A stretch of 64,000 nt of DNA. Origin: Panorpa germanica. Its lineage: Eukaryota; Arthropoda; Insecta; Mecoptera; Panorpidae. Made by a program: the position numbers and the translations under genes. A model generated the notes under the pieces. That model made no database searches, was not told the origin of the DNA, and worked only from the letters and a program-made list of their open reading frames with translations. Position 1 is the stretch's first letter; each line of letters opens with the position of its first letter. The stretch covers positions 30,858,535 to 30,922,534 of the forward strand of contig OY783203.1 of NCBI GenBank assembly GCA_963678705.1. Reading direction: 5' to 3'. Below, piece by piece: positions 1 to 11,829 of the stretch.

Positions 1-1035
1 ATGTTGAATTTTGAGATAATGATGAAAGCAGTATTCTCAGTAGTAGAATACTGCTTTAAAATCAGTAAAAGTGGTGTTTGGCAAGTTTTCTGCATCATAT
101 TTTTTTTGAGTGCATTTACGAGTTATCTGAATATGGAATCAAATAGAGGATATAATTTTACACAAAACTGCATACTTAAGACAAATTTATATTTTTCGAA
201 GATGTTCAATATATATGTACATCCTAACGATATACATGAATATACATATTACTATATCACTATTTCGTTTCACTCACAATATCACTCACTGTAGGTTATG
301 TATACTTGAGGTTTATCTAACATAACAAAGGTTACCTGTTATGTAAAAAATATTACCTAATACACTTGTGCAATGTTGAATTACCAATTTTTCGGATTTT
401 TGAAAAATCAGTCTACATTTTTGGCGAGTAACATATTCATAAATCTTTTTAAAACAACGCTTGCAAGGATTATAGAATCTTAAGAACACCCTGTTAAGGA
501 TTGAAGGGTTTTAAAATAAAATACGACCGTTTTAGAATAAATTTATCATGAGGAGCGGCCCTGTAAACATATAAATAAGTAGCACAACAAAAAAAGAACG
601 AATTTATAAATAACAAAAACTAGACCTGTTAAACTTTCAAATTAGGCAGCTGATACAAGTCAGTAAAGTTATTGACTTTCTTCTTACATAATTAAAACTA
701 AACCCTTCAATCTCAATCAATCAAAAACAGATGAACATAATACCCGTACGTGGGTCCAAAGGAACTCAGAATTTGAAATACGTTATACTCGAAACTGGAT
801 CAACTAATAGAAATAAAAATAGTTAATTTTGATTGATTAAATAATGTATGAGTGATTACTTATCTCAAAAATTATTTATCTAAATAAAGAAGATAATCGT
901 ATAGTAAGCTTAAAGAGGATTAGTTCCGGTTTTTGAACCCGGTGTATTTATCATCAATATTAAATTGATATTTTATACGATGTTCGGCTAATAAATAACG
1001 AGACTGCGCTGCTGCAGAAGAAATTGAATGCAGTG
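1..1035. other. Unannotated AT-rich stretch
   Basis: I see no gene here. The frame at the left edge encodes a low-complexity hydrophobic peptide with no domain I know and is probably chance. Around 205-265 there are ATATATGTACATCC-like words related to the dispersed repeat seen at 3190 and 25895, but the match is too short to assign. Confidence 0.5.
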
Positions 1036-1089
1036 GTTCTCGCTTCTATAAAAAAAATCAGTATATATATTTTTTGTTTCGTCGGAAAA

Positions 1090-1700
1090 ATGTTAAGTGT
1101 AATAATAGAGCAAAAAATTGAAGTAAAATTTCACATGAAACTTTTAAAAACAGAAAGAAGTGTATGGCAATAAATAATAATCGCATGCACGTGTTTTTGA
1201 GTGGTTTAAGCGTTTCCAAGATAGCCTAGAAGATGATTCACGCCGAAATCGCAATTCTACGTCAAAAACGCATGACAATATCGAAGAAACCGGTAATCTG
1301 ATTCGATCTGGCCGTCGGTTAAATATTCGTGCGATTTCTGAAACTGTAGGAATTGATAAAGAATACGTACGGCAAATTTTACATAACAATTTTAACATGC
1401 AAAAAGTGTGTGCGAAAATTCTCACAATAGAAGACGTATCTAGCAAAGTATAACATCTTAGTGTTAGACCATCTGCCATATTCGCCTAACCTGGCACCAT
1501 TTGACTTTTATCTATTCCCCAAATTGAAATCTGCATTAGAAGTAACAAGATTTGAGTCCGTTGAAGCTGTGAAAAGGAAAACGACATGCGTCCTGAAGGA
1601 GCTGACAGAAGAAGACTTCCAGCACAGATTCGCATGGAGCGTTGTAGGGATAGAGCAGTGGCGTATATTGAAGGTGATAATAAGTAAGTATGTGTGAAAT
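1090..1700 (+). pseudogene. mariner transposase remnant, family A copy 1, internally deleted
   Basis: Broken mariner (Tc1/mariner superfamily) transposase gene. The first part reads as the N-terminal paired-type helix-turn-helix region: IEQ-KIEVKFHMKLLKT near 1108-1150, then FEWFKRFQDSLEDDSRR from about 1195 and IRAISETVGIDKEYVRQIL near 1330-1380, ending KVCAKIL near 1420. The frame then jumps within about 50 bases to the C-terminal part, PYSPNLAPFDFYLFPKLK (about 1480-1535), which carries the third acidic residue of the D,D34D triad in LAPFD. The catalytic core holding the first two aspartates is absent. There is a frameshift near 1190, and a short deletion near 1630 shifts the last residues compared with the copy at 13.9 kb. 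It cannot encode an active enzyme. Terminal repeats were not resolved. Confidence 0.85.
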
Positions 1701-1714
1701 CAAAATAAAATGAG

Positions 1715-2425
1715 TTACATTTACGTCGGTCACTTCGGTTAGCAACTAGACATGAAAATGGATATCTTAGAACGATTACGCTATTACAATGTGGCTCGTA
1801 GTTCCTAAAAGTTTGGAGACCTGCGGTACACTGTAATAGAAACGGTATAAGTACGAGCATGTACAAATCTATATGGACCTGTGTTGGTTTTTAAATATAA
1901 CATAAAAACACAATGAATAATATATTATATGTTCTACATATATTTTACGAAATGCAATTTAAAACAAGGGAAAGCCGTGCTTGTTTTCACAAAGCAAATT
2001 TTACACTTTATGCAAAACTTAATACACTTGTTGCAAAAGTAAATCGTTTATTACTGATTCACATCAAAATGCAACTAATATCAATAAATAAACTTTTCTA
2101 TAATTGGAAGGAGCAAAATTCTGATTCAACAAATTTAATGTTAAACCAAAATGAATCGTTGGCAGTAAATAATAACAACAAACTACACTAAATTCACCAA
2201 TGATAAAGAGAAGTGATATTTATAGGTTACATTAGATGTTCTCGTCCTGAGTTACTGATTTTGAAGTAATTACATTTGATGTTCTTAATCCTAGTTACAA
2301 CTTTTGAACCTTCCATTTTGGTCCTTCGAACCGGATAAGTGCTTCCAATAATATATTTCGATGATATTTTAGCTCTTCACCCTTATGAGGAAAACAAATA
2401 TGTTCACGCTAAACACAAAACGTAG
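1715..2425. other. Unannotated stretch
   Basis: AT-rich sequence without a recognisable product. A 92-codon open frame at 1913-2191 is Asn/Lys/Leu-rich and looks like chance in AT-rich DNA. Confidence 0.45.
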
Positions 2426-2430
2426 AATCA

Positions 2431-2840
2431 CATAGAGATATAAGAATAAGAGAGATATAAGAGGAAGAGATAAAAGCAAAGAGAGAGATAGCCTACCGAG
2501 AGTCCTATCTGTTTCTTCCTAGCCGAACCGCTGCTGCTGACTTGGTTGTTTGGCGGTACGGTAAGGGGTAAACAAGCAAGCAGACGCTGTCGTTAAAATA
2601 AAAATAAAAATATTTGTAATAGTGAGTGTAGCATACAGTAAATATTAAAATGAATAAAGACACCGACAGCCTCCCACTCTGACGCAACATGGCTCTAGTA
2701 TAGCTATATTACCGTTAGTGCGGCGGTCACTCACAGTACTCGGCTCGAAAGAGACACAGAGGACTTTCGCGGCTATCTCTCTCTCTTTGCCTTTATCCCA
2801 GTATTCAGCCTCTTGCGCACTCTATTCTTATATCTCTATG
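2431..2840. mobile_element. Inverted-repeat DNA element with near-matching 8-bp flanks
   Basis: About 410 bp bounded by inverted arms of roughly 75 bp. The left arm starts CATAGAGATATAAGAATA and the right arm ends in its complement, TATTCTTATATCTCTATG. Inside the arms both sides keep the order AAGAGG, AGATAAA, CAAAGAGAGAGATAGC. The 8 bases outside are TAGAATCA (left) and TAAAATCA (right), a 7/8 match, as expected for an 8-bp target duplication. An 8-bp duplication fits hAT, P or Merlin-type transposition; the ends alone do not decide which. No transposase is encoded, so it is non-autonomous. The interior is less AT-rich than its surroundings. Confidence 0.8.
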
Positions 2841-2943
2841 TAAAATCATGTACCGTAACGTAATATGTGTTACCTAACGTAACGTTTTATTATTTACAAA
2901 GTTTAACATAATTTTGTTACATTATCAGTAATTTGTTTAAATG

Positions 2944-3105
2944 TGGTCTTATCACCGACGACCTCATATGTATGAGCTACAAGGCTTTCTAATAAAACAA
3001 AATATATTTAAGTTGTTAACAACAAAACCTAGAGGATAAAACTATGGTCCATTGATTGAACCTGTTAGCGTCAAGCTTCAATGCTCTCGCCCACTGTATC
3101 GTCAA
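2944..3105 (-). mobile_element. SINE fragment (tRNA-derived family)
   Basis: Minus-strand copy of the dispersed SINE also seen at 4.3, 13.6, 23.5, 30.2, 34.4, 34.7, 37.7 and 63.7 kb. It keeps the tRNA-like head, read here as its complement AAGCTTCAATGCTCTCGCCC near 3073-3092, and the tail block ATCACCGACGACCTC near 2950. The middle is replaced or highly diverged. Confidence 0.6.
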
Positions 3106-3189
3106 AAAAATATCTTTTCATGATATATTACTTTAATATGTAAGAATACAAAACCTGCATAAAAAGTCGTACGACCCAGAAAACATTTG

Positions 3190-3505
<316 letters not shown>

Positions 3506-3509
3506 TATA

Positions 3510-4270
3510 TGTAACGTTTTAATTATATATTTGATGCAAGTAAAACAACAAGTTCCGAACTCCTCTATATTACAAATCGATTGTAGTGTTTTATAGTCAC
3601 AGTATCATGAAGGCAATAATTATAATAGTGAAATTGTATTTAATCGTTTATTTATGATTATAGAACTGTTTATAAAGTTCTCGAAAGTTGTTTAATCAAA
3701 CATTACTCGTTATCCATTATTCGTTAATTTAGTTTGTTGTGAACTAAAAATAACTTCAATGTAAAAAAAAATATATAAAAAACTTTTTACAACAGTTGAA
3801 TAGAAAACAATATCTGTAGATATATATATATATATATTTTTAATCAAACGAAATTACACACGCATATACGGTGGTGTTGTTCTTGTTGTATATGTTTTAG
3901 GAGTATTATACTATACTACTATTATATTATATTGCAATGAAGCATATAATATAAAATACGGTAACTTCAAAGGTTTTATGTATGTATATATATAAAAAAA
4001 AGTAAAATTATGTCAGAAATAAAAAATAATAGCAAGTGAATTTTATTTTTATAAATATTTTCCTCAGCCACTTTAATACTTTTTTTTTATATGTATGTAA
4101 AAGGTATATTTTATAGGTATTTGTAAAAGAATTTCAAATATGTACGTAAAACTTAATAGTTAAAGTCAAAACTTTTAAAAACAAAGTCAACAACTTTAAA
4201 AATGTTGCGGAAAATAAATAGTAACAAATAGTTGCACTATTAATTAATTTAATAAGGTAGGCGTGCTTCA
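3510..4270. other. Unannotated AT-rich stretch
   Basis: Very AT-rich with short TA runs (for example 3821-3838). No gene or repeat copy recognised. Confidence 0.5.
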
Positions 4271-4275
4271 CCTAG

Positions 4276-4500
4276 TTTACTTAATTTATTTATTCAACGC
4301 TGACCCTATCCCGAACGACCTCTTACTATGTTGACAGTTTTTGTGGTGTCGTGGCGTCATACATGTGGATTACACTAATAAGTGTACATTATTAATATAC
4401 CTTGGTAGCAACCAAACCCAAAAAATAAAGATCTGGTCCTGGGATCGAACCCGAACACGCAGCAGACAGCGTCAAGCTTCAATACTCTCGCCCAAAGATA
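4276..4500 (-). mobile_element. SINE, best preserved copy
   Basis: Minus-strand copy. In the sense direction the head contains GCGAGAGTATTGAAGCTTGA, followed after about 20 bases by CGGGTTCGATCCCAGGACC, a close match to a pol III B box (GGTTCGANTCC). The body ends with GTCAACATAGTAAGAGGTCG and a tail of AATAAATAAATTAAGTAAAC. Head plus B box supports a tRNA-derived SINE; the source tRNA is not identified. No coding capacity is expected. Confidence 0.75.
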
Positions 4501-4504
4501 TATA

Positions 4505-5620
4505 AATCATGTCCATCAATTGCAAGACACGTGGGTTGTGGAAAACCCCCTGCCAGACACCTTTAAAGTTCAATAGTCTGGCGGGCCCTAGCTTTTGGAC
4601 TATAAGATTATCCTTACACTGGAGACACGACTGTCTTAAAACAATTTTGTCTTTATCATAGACAGAATAAACAGACGCTACATTACCAATTTTGTCTTAA
4701 AACATTCTCTCAATTTGAAAATCGTTTTCAACCTCTGGTACTAATATTAAATTGCGCATCAGTGAAGTTAATTACAGGTGTGTGTTACACGAGGTGACTT
4801 TATCAAGGTAATAAGAAATCGGACTCCTTACGTTCCTATTGTGTGGGTTTGCAAGACTATACTTGTATATTAAATAGTTTGGAATCAATATCTTGATTAT
4901 CAAATAACAAAATAGTAATATAAAACTGGGTGATTAATCACAGGCAGACATAACACATATCAAAGTTATAAAATATTAAATTTACAGTAAGCTCCTACCA
5001 ATACAGTTAAAAGCTAATTCAAATATTGCATAATTCTGATATAATATTATAAACTAGAAATCAAAAAAAATATCGTATGCGGCCATCCATAAATTACGTC
5101 ACAAAATTTACTGCTATTCTGATCACTCTCTCTCTGTTAATAATTCTCGTACTATACAATATAAATACAAACGATCAAATATAGCAATATTTAACTTTAA
5201 AATATTTGCTTTAAATGATCAAATTATATAACTTTGACTTTTAAATTAATCAGTTTTTTTTATTACATTAGTAAGATTGTTGTTTATGCGTCGCAGTCAC
5301 GAACATTGAACGCCCGTTACGTTTGTAATGATATTAAAATGTACGCATCAATTAATTACGATGTGGTGTACTTCGTACTGATGATACCTCATTAATAGGT
5401 GGAAAGTACGTTACCGAAAATTAGGTCTTCGTTTATAGGTACGAAGACATGACAAAAACATATTAGTCAGAGAGTCGTTACAGAAGGATCAGGAGCGAAG
5501 GGACGCAGGAACGAAATTGATTTGTCAGTTGGAATGGGTTCTTTAAAATCTGTTGATTAAAATTTTAATGGTGTCAGGTGTGATTACTTTATATTTGGTT
5601 GTATAGTTAAATTGGGCGTA
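4505..5620. other. Unannotated stretch with one short repeat match
   Basis: No gene seen. At 5085-5112 lies ATCCATAAATTACGTCAC, a motif repeated at 5631 and, inverted and diverged, near 47,640; it looks like the end of an unidentified DNA element. Confidence 0.5.
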
Positions 5621-5626
5621 TCTTAT

Positions 5627-5735
5627 GGGGTCATCCATAAATTACGTCACATGCAAAGGAATTGTGACAAGATGTGACAAAAAAGAGTGGCAAAATATTA
5701 CAAAAAAAAATTTAAAATTAAAATATGCAAAAGAC
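5627..5735. repeat. Fragment of ACGTCAC-end dispersed repeat
   Basis: Contains ATCCATAAATTACGTCACAT followed by TTGTGACAAGATGTGACA. The same ordered motifs recur in opposite orientation at 42,905-42,990 and 47,487-47,672. It is probably a terminal piece of a DNA transposon; the family is not determined. Confidence 0.45.
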
Positions 5736-5854
5736 GACAAGTTTTGATAAAGGGGGTTGACTTGAAATTTGACTTAATGATCTATCGATCTAATTTGACT
5801 TCTTCATCTATTTTTGACCGTCACTTTAAAGCCAATTTATACTCACTCCTACTA

Positions 5855-6883
5855 CGAGGGTAATTTAATAATTTAGTGGCTGGCAACTGCCATCTATTAA
5901 TAGACTACTGTCAAATTTTGAGCTAGCTATTTCATTTAGTTTTTGATTGATAGCCATTGAAAATAGACAACCAACATGGACGAAAACTAACATTAGCACC
6001 ATCCATAGTCAAAACATTCGTTTTGATATTTCCTGTTAAAAATTATTTACGTTTTACCCCCACCTTAAGACACCCTGATTCTTCTTTATCTAAAAGTGTT
6101 TATAATATAATCTCATACTTTCTTCCCTGCACTACGGAGACATCGCACCACAACAATCAATTCTATCCTAATCAAATACTCATTTTCAAATCATTTCATT
6201 ATCTATCCCACTGCTTTCAAACACTTCACATTCTTTCATTCCTTACAAACTCGTTTCTTTCCTGTTATCAACAAATATAATTGTTCTAGTTATAACAAGC
6301 GAAAATAAAGCCATCCAATTTAACATTGTATTTTATTAACTAGAGATATTTAAATTAAAGCAAGTGTTTGTTTTTGGTTCAAACTGATTCACAACCAGTT
6401 AAGTTGTGTCAAAGCAAGATCGACTCTTGACTTCGTTCTACAACTATTGAAGTTGTAGTCACACAGTGTGTAGTCACTATGGCAAAAAAATTCATATATT
6501 GGACTACGAACTACTACCCCATCCAGATTTATCCTCCTGCGACTATTTCCTGTTTCCAAACCTGAAGAAATGGCTGGGTGGTAAAAAATTTGGGACTAAC
6601 AAAGAGATCATCACTGAAATCACTAAAACAAACGCCTATTTTGAGGGACTTCAGAAAACCTATTATTTGGAAGAAATAAAAAAATTGGAAAAACGTTGGA
6701 CAATATGTATCTTCTCAATATCTATCATTTTACAAATAAAATTCAATGGCAAGAAGGCTGAATAAGCCAAAGCCTAAATAAATAAAAAAAAAAAATCAAT
6801 ATCTATCTCAAAAAAATATCTTTTATTGAGAAATGAAGCGTTTTTCAAAAAAAAAAAGTGACTGAATTATCAAAGTACCTTCG
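5855..6883 (+). mobile_element. mariner element, family B, both ends present
   Basis: About 1.03 kb between terminal inverted repeats. The left end is CGAGGGTAATTTAATAATTT; the right end, read outward, is CGAAGGTACTTTGATAATTC. A TA dinucleotide flanks both ends (5853-5854 and 6884-6885), the Tc1/mariner target duplication. The 3' half encodes the transposase C-terminus (separate entry). The 5' half lacks the expected N-terminal helix-turn-helix and first catalytic regions. A pyrimidine-rich block near 6100-6280 may be an unrelated insertion. Non-autonomous. Confidence 0.85.
6466..6765 (+). pseudogene. mariner transposase C-terminus, family B
   Basis: The reading frame contains YELLPHPDLSSCDYFLFPNL (about 6502-6560) and then KKWLGGKKFGTNKEIITEI and YYLEEIKKLEKRW. 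This is the classic mariner C-terminal segment; CDYFLF holds the third Asp of the D,D34D triad. The first two catalytic residues and the DNA-binding domain are missing upstream. The tail after EKRW is altered compared with the usual KCIELKGDYVEK-type ending. The first Met is not a genuine start. Inactive. Confidence 0.85.
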
Positions 6884-6889
6884 TATATA

Positions 6890-7585
6890 CGACGTTTTAA
6901 TGTAATAGGTGACAACGCTGCAACAGGTTACAAATGTAGAACGTAGGAGCATTAGATCAAAACTTATTTTCGTAAAAGTATCCATTACATAACATAATAC
7001 ATATACAATACAATGCACTCGTAGAGTCCTAGTTCTTTTCAGTACATTTTCACTAATAGCTTTCTCGAGTTGTCCAAAAAGTAACACAACAGTACGACAG
7101 AAGGACAGGACAAGACAGGATAGAAATAGGACAGGATTTTGATTTTAGAACAGGTACAACTACATGTTAAACGGATAACAGCTGAAGGCGTTCCAGGCAA
7201 TCGTGAATCCGAGTAGCACGAATCGAACTTTAGCAATTTACCTCTTCAAATGACAAAGTTACTTTTTGGCCCTAAGGAATAATATGCACATGTGACCATA
7301 TAGGTTCAATTTCCACGTATACTACACTCTCGGTAACATCGTACGGAAAATATTGATAAAATAACAGGTGGTGAATATAAATACAAATAGTAGGAGAATA
7401 TCTAGTAGAGTAATATTTGGTTATTGGTACATAAGTGGTGGTCTGTTGATTCATTTTGTGCTTTTAAGATTAGGCTTACATCTGAGATACAACTGTTTCT
7501 TAAAGAGAGTAGAATAGCATCATTTAAAAAGGTTAAATAAACAGAGAAAACGCTAAACTAAGACACAAGTCAAAGGAAACGAGAG
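6890..7585. other. Unannotated stretch
   Basis: No recognised gene. A short imperfect repeat of GACAGGA/AGGACAGGA words lies at 7098-7135. Open frames here show no conserved motif. Confidence 0.45.
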
Positions 7586-7590
7586 GTGAA

Positions 7591-7915
7591 GCCAGTACCA
7601 ATCGATGCTACGAACACATTCTAACGTTGTACGCTTGATGGTTTAACGCATGCTGGAAACGATCGAAAGTCGATGCTGGAACTAAGTGTGTCCAACGTTA
7701 CGTTCGAAGAAGTTCGCGCTGTTGTCGGTCTTTTGACCCGCGTCAGAAGGGATCTATCCCCACCACACACTTGATCCACATGTCATGCATTGCTGCACGA
7801 TTCGTCCAACTTGAAGGTTTCTTTATTTACTTGAAAGTTTTTGGTAAACAGTGATCAAACATTCGTTGGAGGAAAGCAGTTGAATCAAACGTTTACCGCA
7901 CCGTTTAGAGCCGGC
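7591..7915. mobile_element. GCCGGTACC-type MITE, copy 1
   Basis: Matches 15,880-16,243 along its length, including GATGCTGGAACTAAGTGTGT, CTGTTGTCGGTC, TTGATCCACATGTCATGCA and AATCAAACGTTYACCG. It begins GCCAGTACCAA and ends GAGCCGGC, a diverged version of the inverted termini of copy 2. No coding capacity. Superfamily undetermined. Confidence 0.65.
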
Positions 7916-7919
7916 CTGA

Positions 7920-8640
7920 GACCAATAGCCATGTTGGCACATCGGTAAATGTCTCGCAGAGAGTGAACTGCCGGCATAACAATATTGAACAAATTCAGTC
8001 CCGTGCAAGAGTGCGTACAGCGTAAATAGTACACGAGTAATAACATTCTTATACAAATGTTCCGTTAGTAACAAATACTTTCGTTTGTTATAAATTATTT
8101 TATATATACTTTATTTTTATATACTTTATACTATAGGTTATTTTTTATTTGGAATTATCCTTGCGCGGGTTAATTTTAAAGATTTTTGGGTGAATGATGG
8201 TTGTATCAAAAGTGTTAAAGCATTGAAGAAATGCGCATTTTGAATTATAATAAATATTTAAAAAACAACAATACAATGAGATAGTTCATTGTGCCTTAGT
8301 CTGTTTCTAGTAGAACTAAAACTTTGTGTAAATATATATATATTATACATATAATTATATATTTAAATATACATATATATAATTCTAGTATATGTATAAA
8401 ATTCTTGTTGACAATTCAAAAAATATATAGAATAAAAGGTATGTAAAACATATAAAATTGATACATGGAAAAACGTTTTTCATTTTATTATATCAAAGAA
8501 TGAAAAAGGAAAAATAGCTTTGAATGTTGGAATTTTAAGACACGTTCAAAATCAATAAGAATATCAGCGGCCTAGTTTACACATACAAGTATATAGAGAG
8601 GTGTATTCGATACTTGAGTACCCATTATACTGTAGAATAT
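7920..8640. other. Unannotated AT-rich stretch
   Basis: No gene or repeat copy recognised. Confidence 0.4.
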
Positions 8641-8642
8641 GT

Positions 8643-8646
<4 letters not shown>

Positions 8647-8710
<64 letters not shown>
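8647..8710. repeat. (AT)n microsatellite
   Basis: About 64 bp of alternating A/T. Confidence 0.97.
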
Positions 8711-8717
<7 letters not shown>

Positions 8718-8839
8718 AACATAAGCTTCTTACTATTCAACAGCAAAACCCATATTACATCATTTTCTTTCAGAATCTCATCAAATAAATAAATTATATT
8801 GTCCTCTAAATGACCGAGGTAGTTGGATCATGCACTCAA

Positions 8840-9240
8840 ACACTCAACGGCTATGTCAACGGCCATACCATGTTGAACACTCCAGATCCATAGCAATCTG
8901 GCAGGTTAGGCACCAGTCACAGTTTGGATGGGTGAACTTGGAGGTACCCTTTCAGATTGTGGCTGTGGTGGTATGCGAATGTGAGTACATCCGTGGACAT
9001 TGCACCCCTCGTGCCATCGGTGAACAGTGTTCGGTTCACCACTATACTTCCTTTCCCCCCAGGACGAACACACTTCAGCGATACCCGTATTAGTTAGGGA
9101 TGTATCTCCCCATGCTACATACATAAGTTCCGCTTTCCGCATACACATTCAGATGCAATTTCTGCATAATATTTCGCGAGTTTATGGCTAATCTAGGCTG
9201 GCATCGAAAAACTCTAGGAGTAGAGGGAAATCAAACCAAC
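8840..9240 (-). repeat. Dispersed repeat, copy 1
   Basis: Its reverse complement aligns with 20,690-20,960: CTCCTAGAG, TCGATGCCAG, AAACTCGC, GCAGAAATTGCATCTG, CTGAAGTGTGTTCGTC, then ATGGTATGGCCGTTGAC. Less AT-rich than its surroundings. Unknown element; no clear product in any frame. Confidence 0.6.
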
Positions 9241-9244
9241 TCGT

Positions 9245-9945
9245 ACTCCGTGTTTGATTAACTCACTAAATGATAAACAAATAATAAATAAACAAATCTA
9301 CAAAAACACACAATTATTATAGTACAATTAATGCGAGATATCACCTAGCTGTTGAAATCGCAGCAATATAAAAAATAATTATTTATACTTAATAGTTATT
9401 TCTGTTATTTTAAACAAACTTTGTAGTCTCTTAAACAAATTATTTATTTAAAATAACATTTTCAGTGTAAAATATTTAAAATTCTGTTGTAGCATCTAAA
9501 GTGGATGAAGTGAAGGAAGTTATATATGAAAATGTGAAAGCTTAAAGTTTTGTGTTGAACTAAGTCACAAAATTCAGCTAAATATACGAGTACAACTTTG
9601 TACCAAGTCCAATAAGAATTTATATTCGTTGCACATATGCAGCCCGTTACGCCTGCATGCTTTAATGCAATCTCCTGAACGTGTTTTGTAACATAACTAC
9701 CCGATACTGATGTGAAACACCAACGTAACTAGGATGCTGCTGCTGCACCACACATATCGCTTACACTTGTGCACTTATGCACTTGTGTCATCGTATTCAA
9801 ATTTGACCAACATTTATTTTAAGTTATATAGAAAACGATTTTATTAAAACCTGCCATAAAGATCTTAAAGATCACGTGATGCACATAAAAATATTTGCGG
9901 ATAGGAATTTAACGCCAGGATAAATACACACCGGAAGTAAATACA
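9245..9945. other. Unannotated stretch
   Basis: No recognised gene. A perfect 14-bp palindrome, CCCTCTTAAGAGGG, lies just beyond at 9949-9962. Confidence 0.45.
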
Positions 9946-9964
9946 CTTCCCTCTTAAGAGGGTG

Positions 9965-10620
9965 GACGAGGATAAGTTCAAATAAATACAAAAAAAGCAA
10001 ATTTGTGATGATGGTTTTTGACGACACACTTAATATATAATTATTTCTATAATTACTACATGATAAAATAAAATTTAAAGAATACTTTGTGAAATTTTCA
10101 TAAATAAATATCAAGAAATGAGGCATTGACAGCGAATCTCCGTAGACGTCACAAAAAAAGCAACATTGCGGTGTCCCTCATAACTCATCACTGGATTATT
10201 TGAAATCAGAAAACCAAAATGATTTTATTAGTTGATAAGGTTCTGCAGCTTTTGTTTTTTTATTGATTTTTCAATTTCCTACAACACTTAGAAGTCAAAA
10301 TACCGCCTTTTCATGAAAAAAATCAGAAATTAGTTATTTTAAAATATATAAAAATATTTTAAAAAATTCAACACTGTTACCTCGGCATTTATGTAAAGAA
10401 AGAGTGTGCAAATTTCAAAAGGATAGGTGCAGTAGATTTTGAGCTAGAGAGGACACCGACTCTGAAAAAGCTAAGTGTGAGAAAAACGCGTTTAAAATTT
10501 TCAAAGAAATATGAAACCAGACAGGAGAGGTGAAGACTAAAACTCTATATCTCCGACAGTTGTACTCCAATCGATTTCAACTTAATATGTTGTACATTAA
10601 TATAAATAAATATAAAAAAA
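9965..10620 (+). repeat. Dispersed repeat family C, copy 1
   Basis: Co-linear with 45,100-45,680 and, inverted, with 39,360-40,250. Shared blocks: ACTACATGATAAAATAA, CATAACTCATCACTGGATTA, AAAGAAAGAGTGTGCAAA, GACACCGACTCTGAAAAAGC and CTCTATATCTCCGACAGT. No coding capacity. The left end differs from the 45-kb copy. Confidence 0.75.
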
Positions 10621-10669
10621 ATTCATAGGTAGAATGTTACAAAATGTTGCACAAGTATAAAGATGATAT

Positions 10670-10765
10670 CATTATTTAATTATTCTGAAAATTTGAAAAC
10701 GATTGAAACTTTCAGACTCAAATTAAATTTAATGCAAGATAGAATCATTTGCATAATGATAAAAC
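10670..10765. repeat. Short dispersed repeat, pair with 56,455-56,550
   Basis: CTGAAAATTTGAAAACGATT and AATCATTTGCATAATG in this copy correspond in order to diverged words in the 56.5-kb copy. Unknown origin. Confidence 0.4.
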
Positions 10766-10769
10766 AATA

Positions 10770-11490
10770 AGAGTAAAACTCGAGTTAAATTGTATTTGCT
10801 TATGTATAATAGAAATGAAAATGATTAACCGTCGTTGTTGTTCACGGCGTCGTTAGTAATAGCGATGAGCGATTGTGATATCACTTGCTTGGAAGATCTT
10901 TGCTTATGGATAGTTGGTAGAGTTTAAAGCTCATAATATGGCTACCAACTGTTGTTAATACGTTGACGATAAATCTGTAGCTACATGTTGACGGTTAATC
11001 GGTTAATCTGCAACTAAAGACAGTCGGAGTTCCATCCAAGAAGGAAGGGAAGGCTTTAAAGCGAGAAAGTGCGTTCATGATAGAACATTACAGCAACGGT
11101 TAACAGATACATCTATTGCACAAAACATTAAATTTGCTTGTAAAATTGAGATTAGAAACGTTAAAGACAAATTTATAGATACTTCCATATGTAGTACGAT
11201 TAATATTCTTCTATTTACGGGCATCTACTGTGTTTGGGGAGTTTGGATCTTATAGAGATCTATAGGCTGGCTAGGGCGTATTTGCGATCTGTCGGCGGTA
11301 TCCAAATTCTCGAACGGCAAATGTCGCTCAGTTCCTTTCAATAGCTTAGGGTGCTAATTAATAGCAATTTTTTATTTATCAAAAGTCACAGCAAAACATC
11401 AGATTACATTTATTTTAAAACTACACTATTGAATTACATATAAATTGATAATTATATAAATAAATATATTATATATATAATAATAAATAA
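10770..11490. other. Unannotated stretch
   Basis: Mixed-composition unique sequence (somewhat GC-richer at 10,830-11,080 and 11,230-11,340) without a readable gene. Confidence 0.4.
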
Positions 11491-11494
11491 ATAA

Positions 11495-11827
11495 TCTTAA
11501 TATATATAAATTACGTGTCACTGTGTTGTCCGCTATAGACTCCTAAACTACTTAACCGATTTTAATGAAATTTGTACACCGTGTGCAGTTGAACCCCACT
11601 TGAAAGATAGGATAGCTTACATCTCAATTTATTTATCTTATTGCTAATTATTTGTCTATTAATTATCTGTATATGACATATGACATCGGGCGACGATGAT
11701 GGCGACATCTGTTGACTAGATTGAGTAAATATTCTGTTGAGTAAATCGAAATCTGTTGACTAGATTGAGTAAATATTCAATAGATGGCGCTACGTTAGGC
11801 ACAGCAACGCGTGGCCGGGACAGCTAG
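11495..11827 (+). mobile_element. Helitron-like non-autonomous element, copy 1
   Basis: 333 bp starting TCTTAATATATATAAATTAC and ending GCCGGGACAGCTAG. The 5' TC and 3' CTAG ends, absence of terminal inverted repeats or target duplication, and location between an A and a T are the hallmarks of Helitrons. The copy at 46,655-46,983 has the same ends and the same A/T context. The internal block GTTGACTAGATTGAGTAAAT occurs twice. No Rep/helicase is encoded. Confidence 0.7.
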
Positions 11828-11829
11828 TT

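Noticed and set aside
1144-1866. Minus-strand frames over the mariner remnant
   Set aside because: They are antisense shadows of the transposase pieces; the plus strand carries the recognisable motifs.
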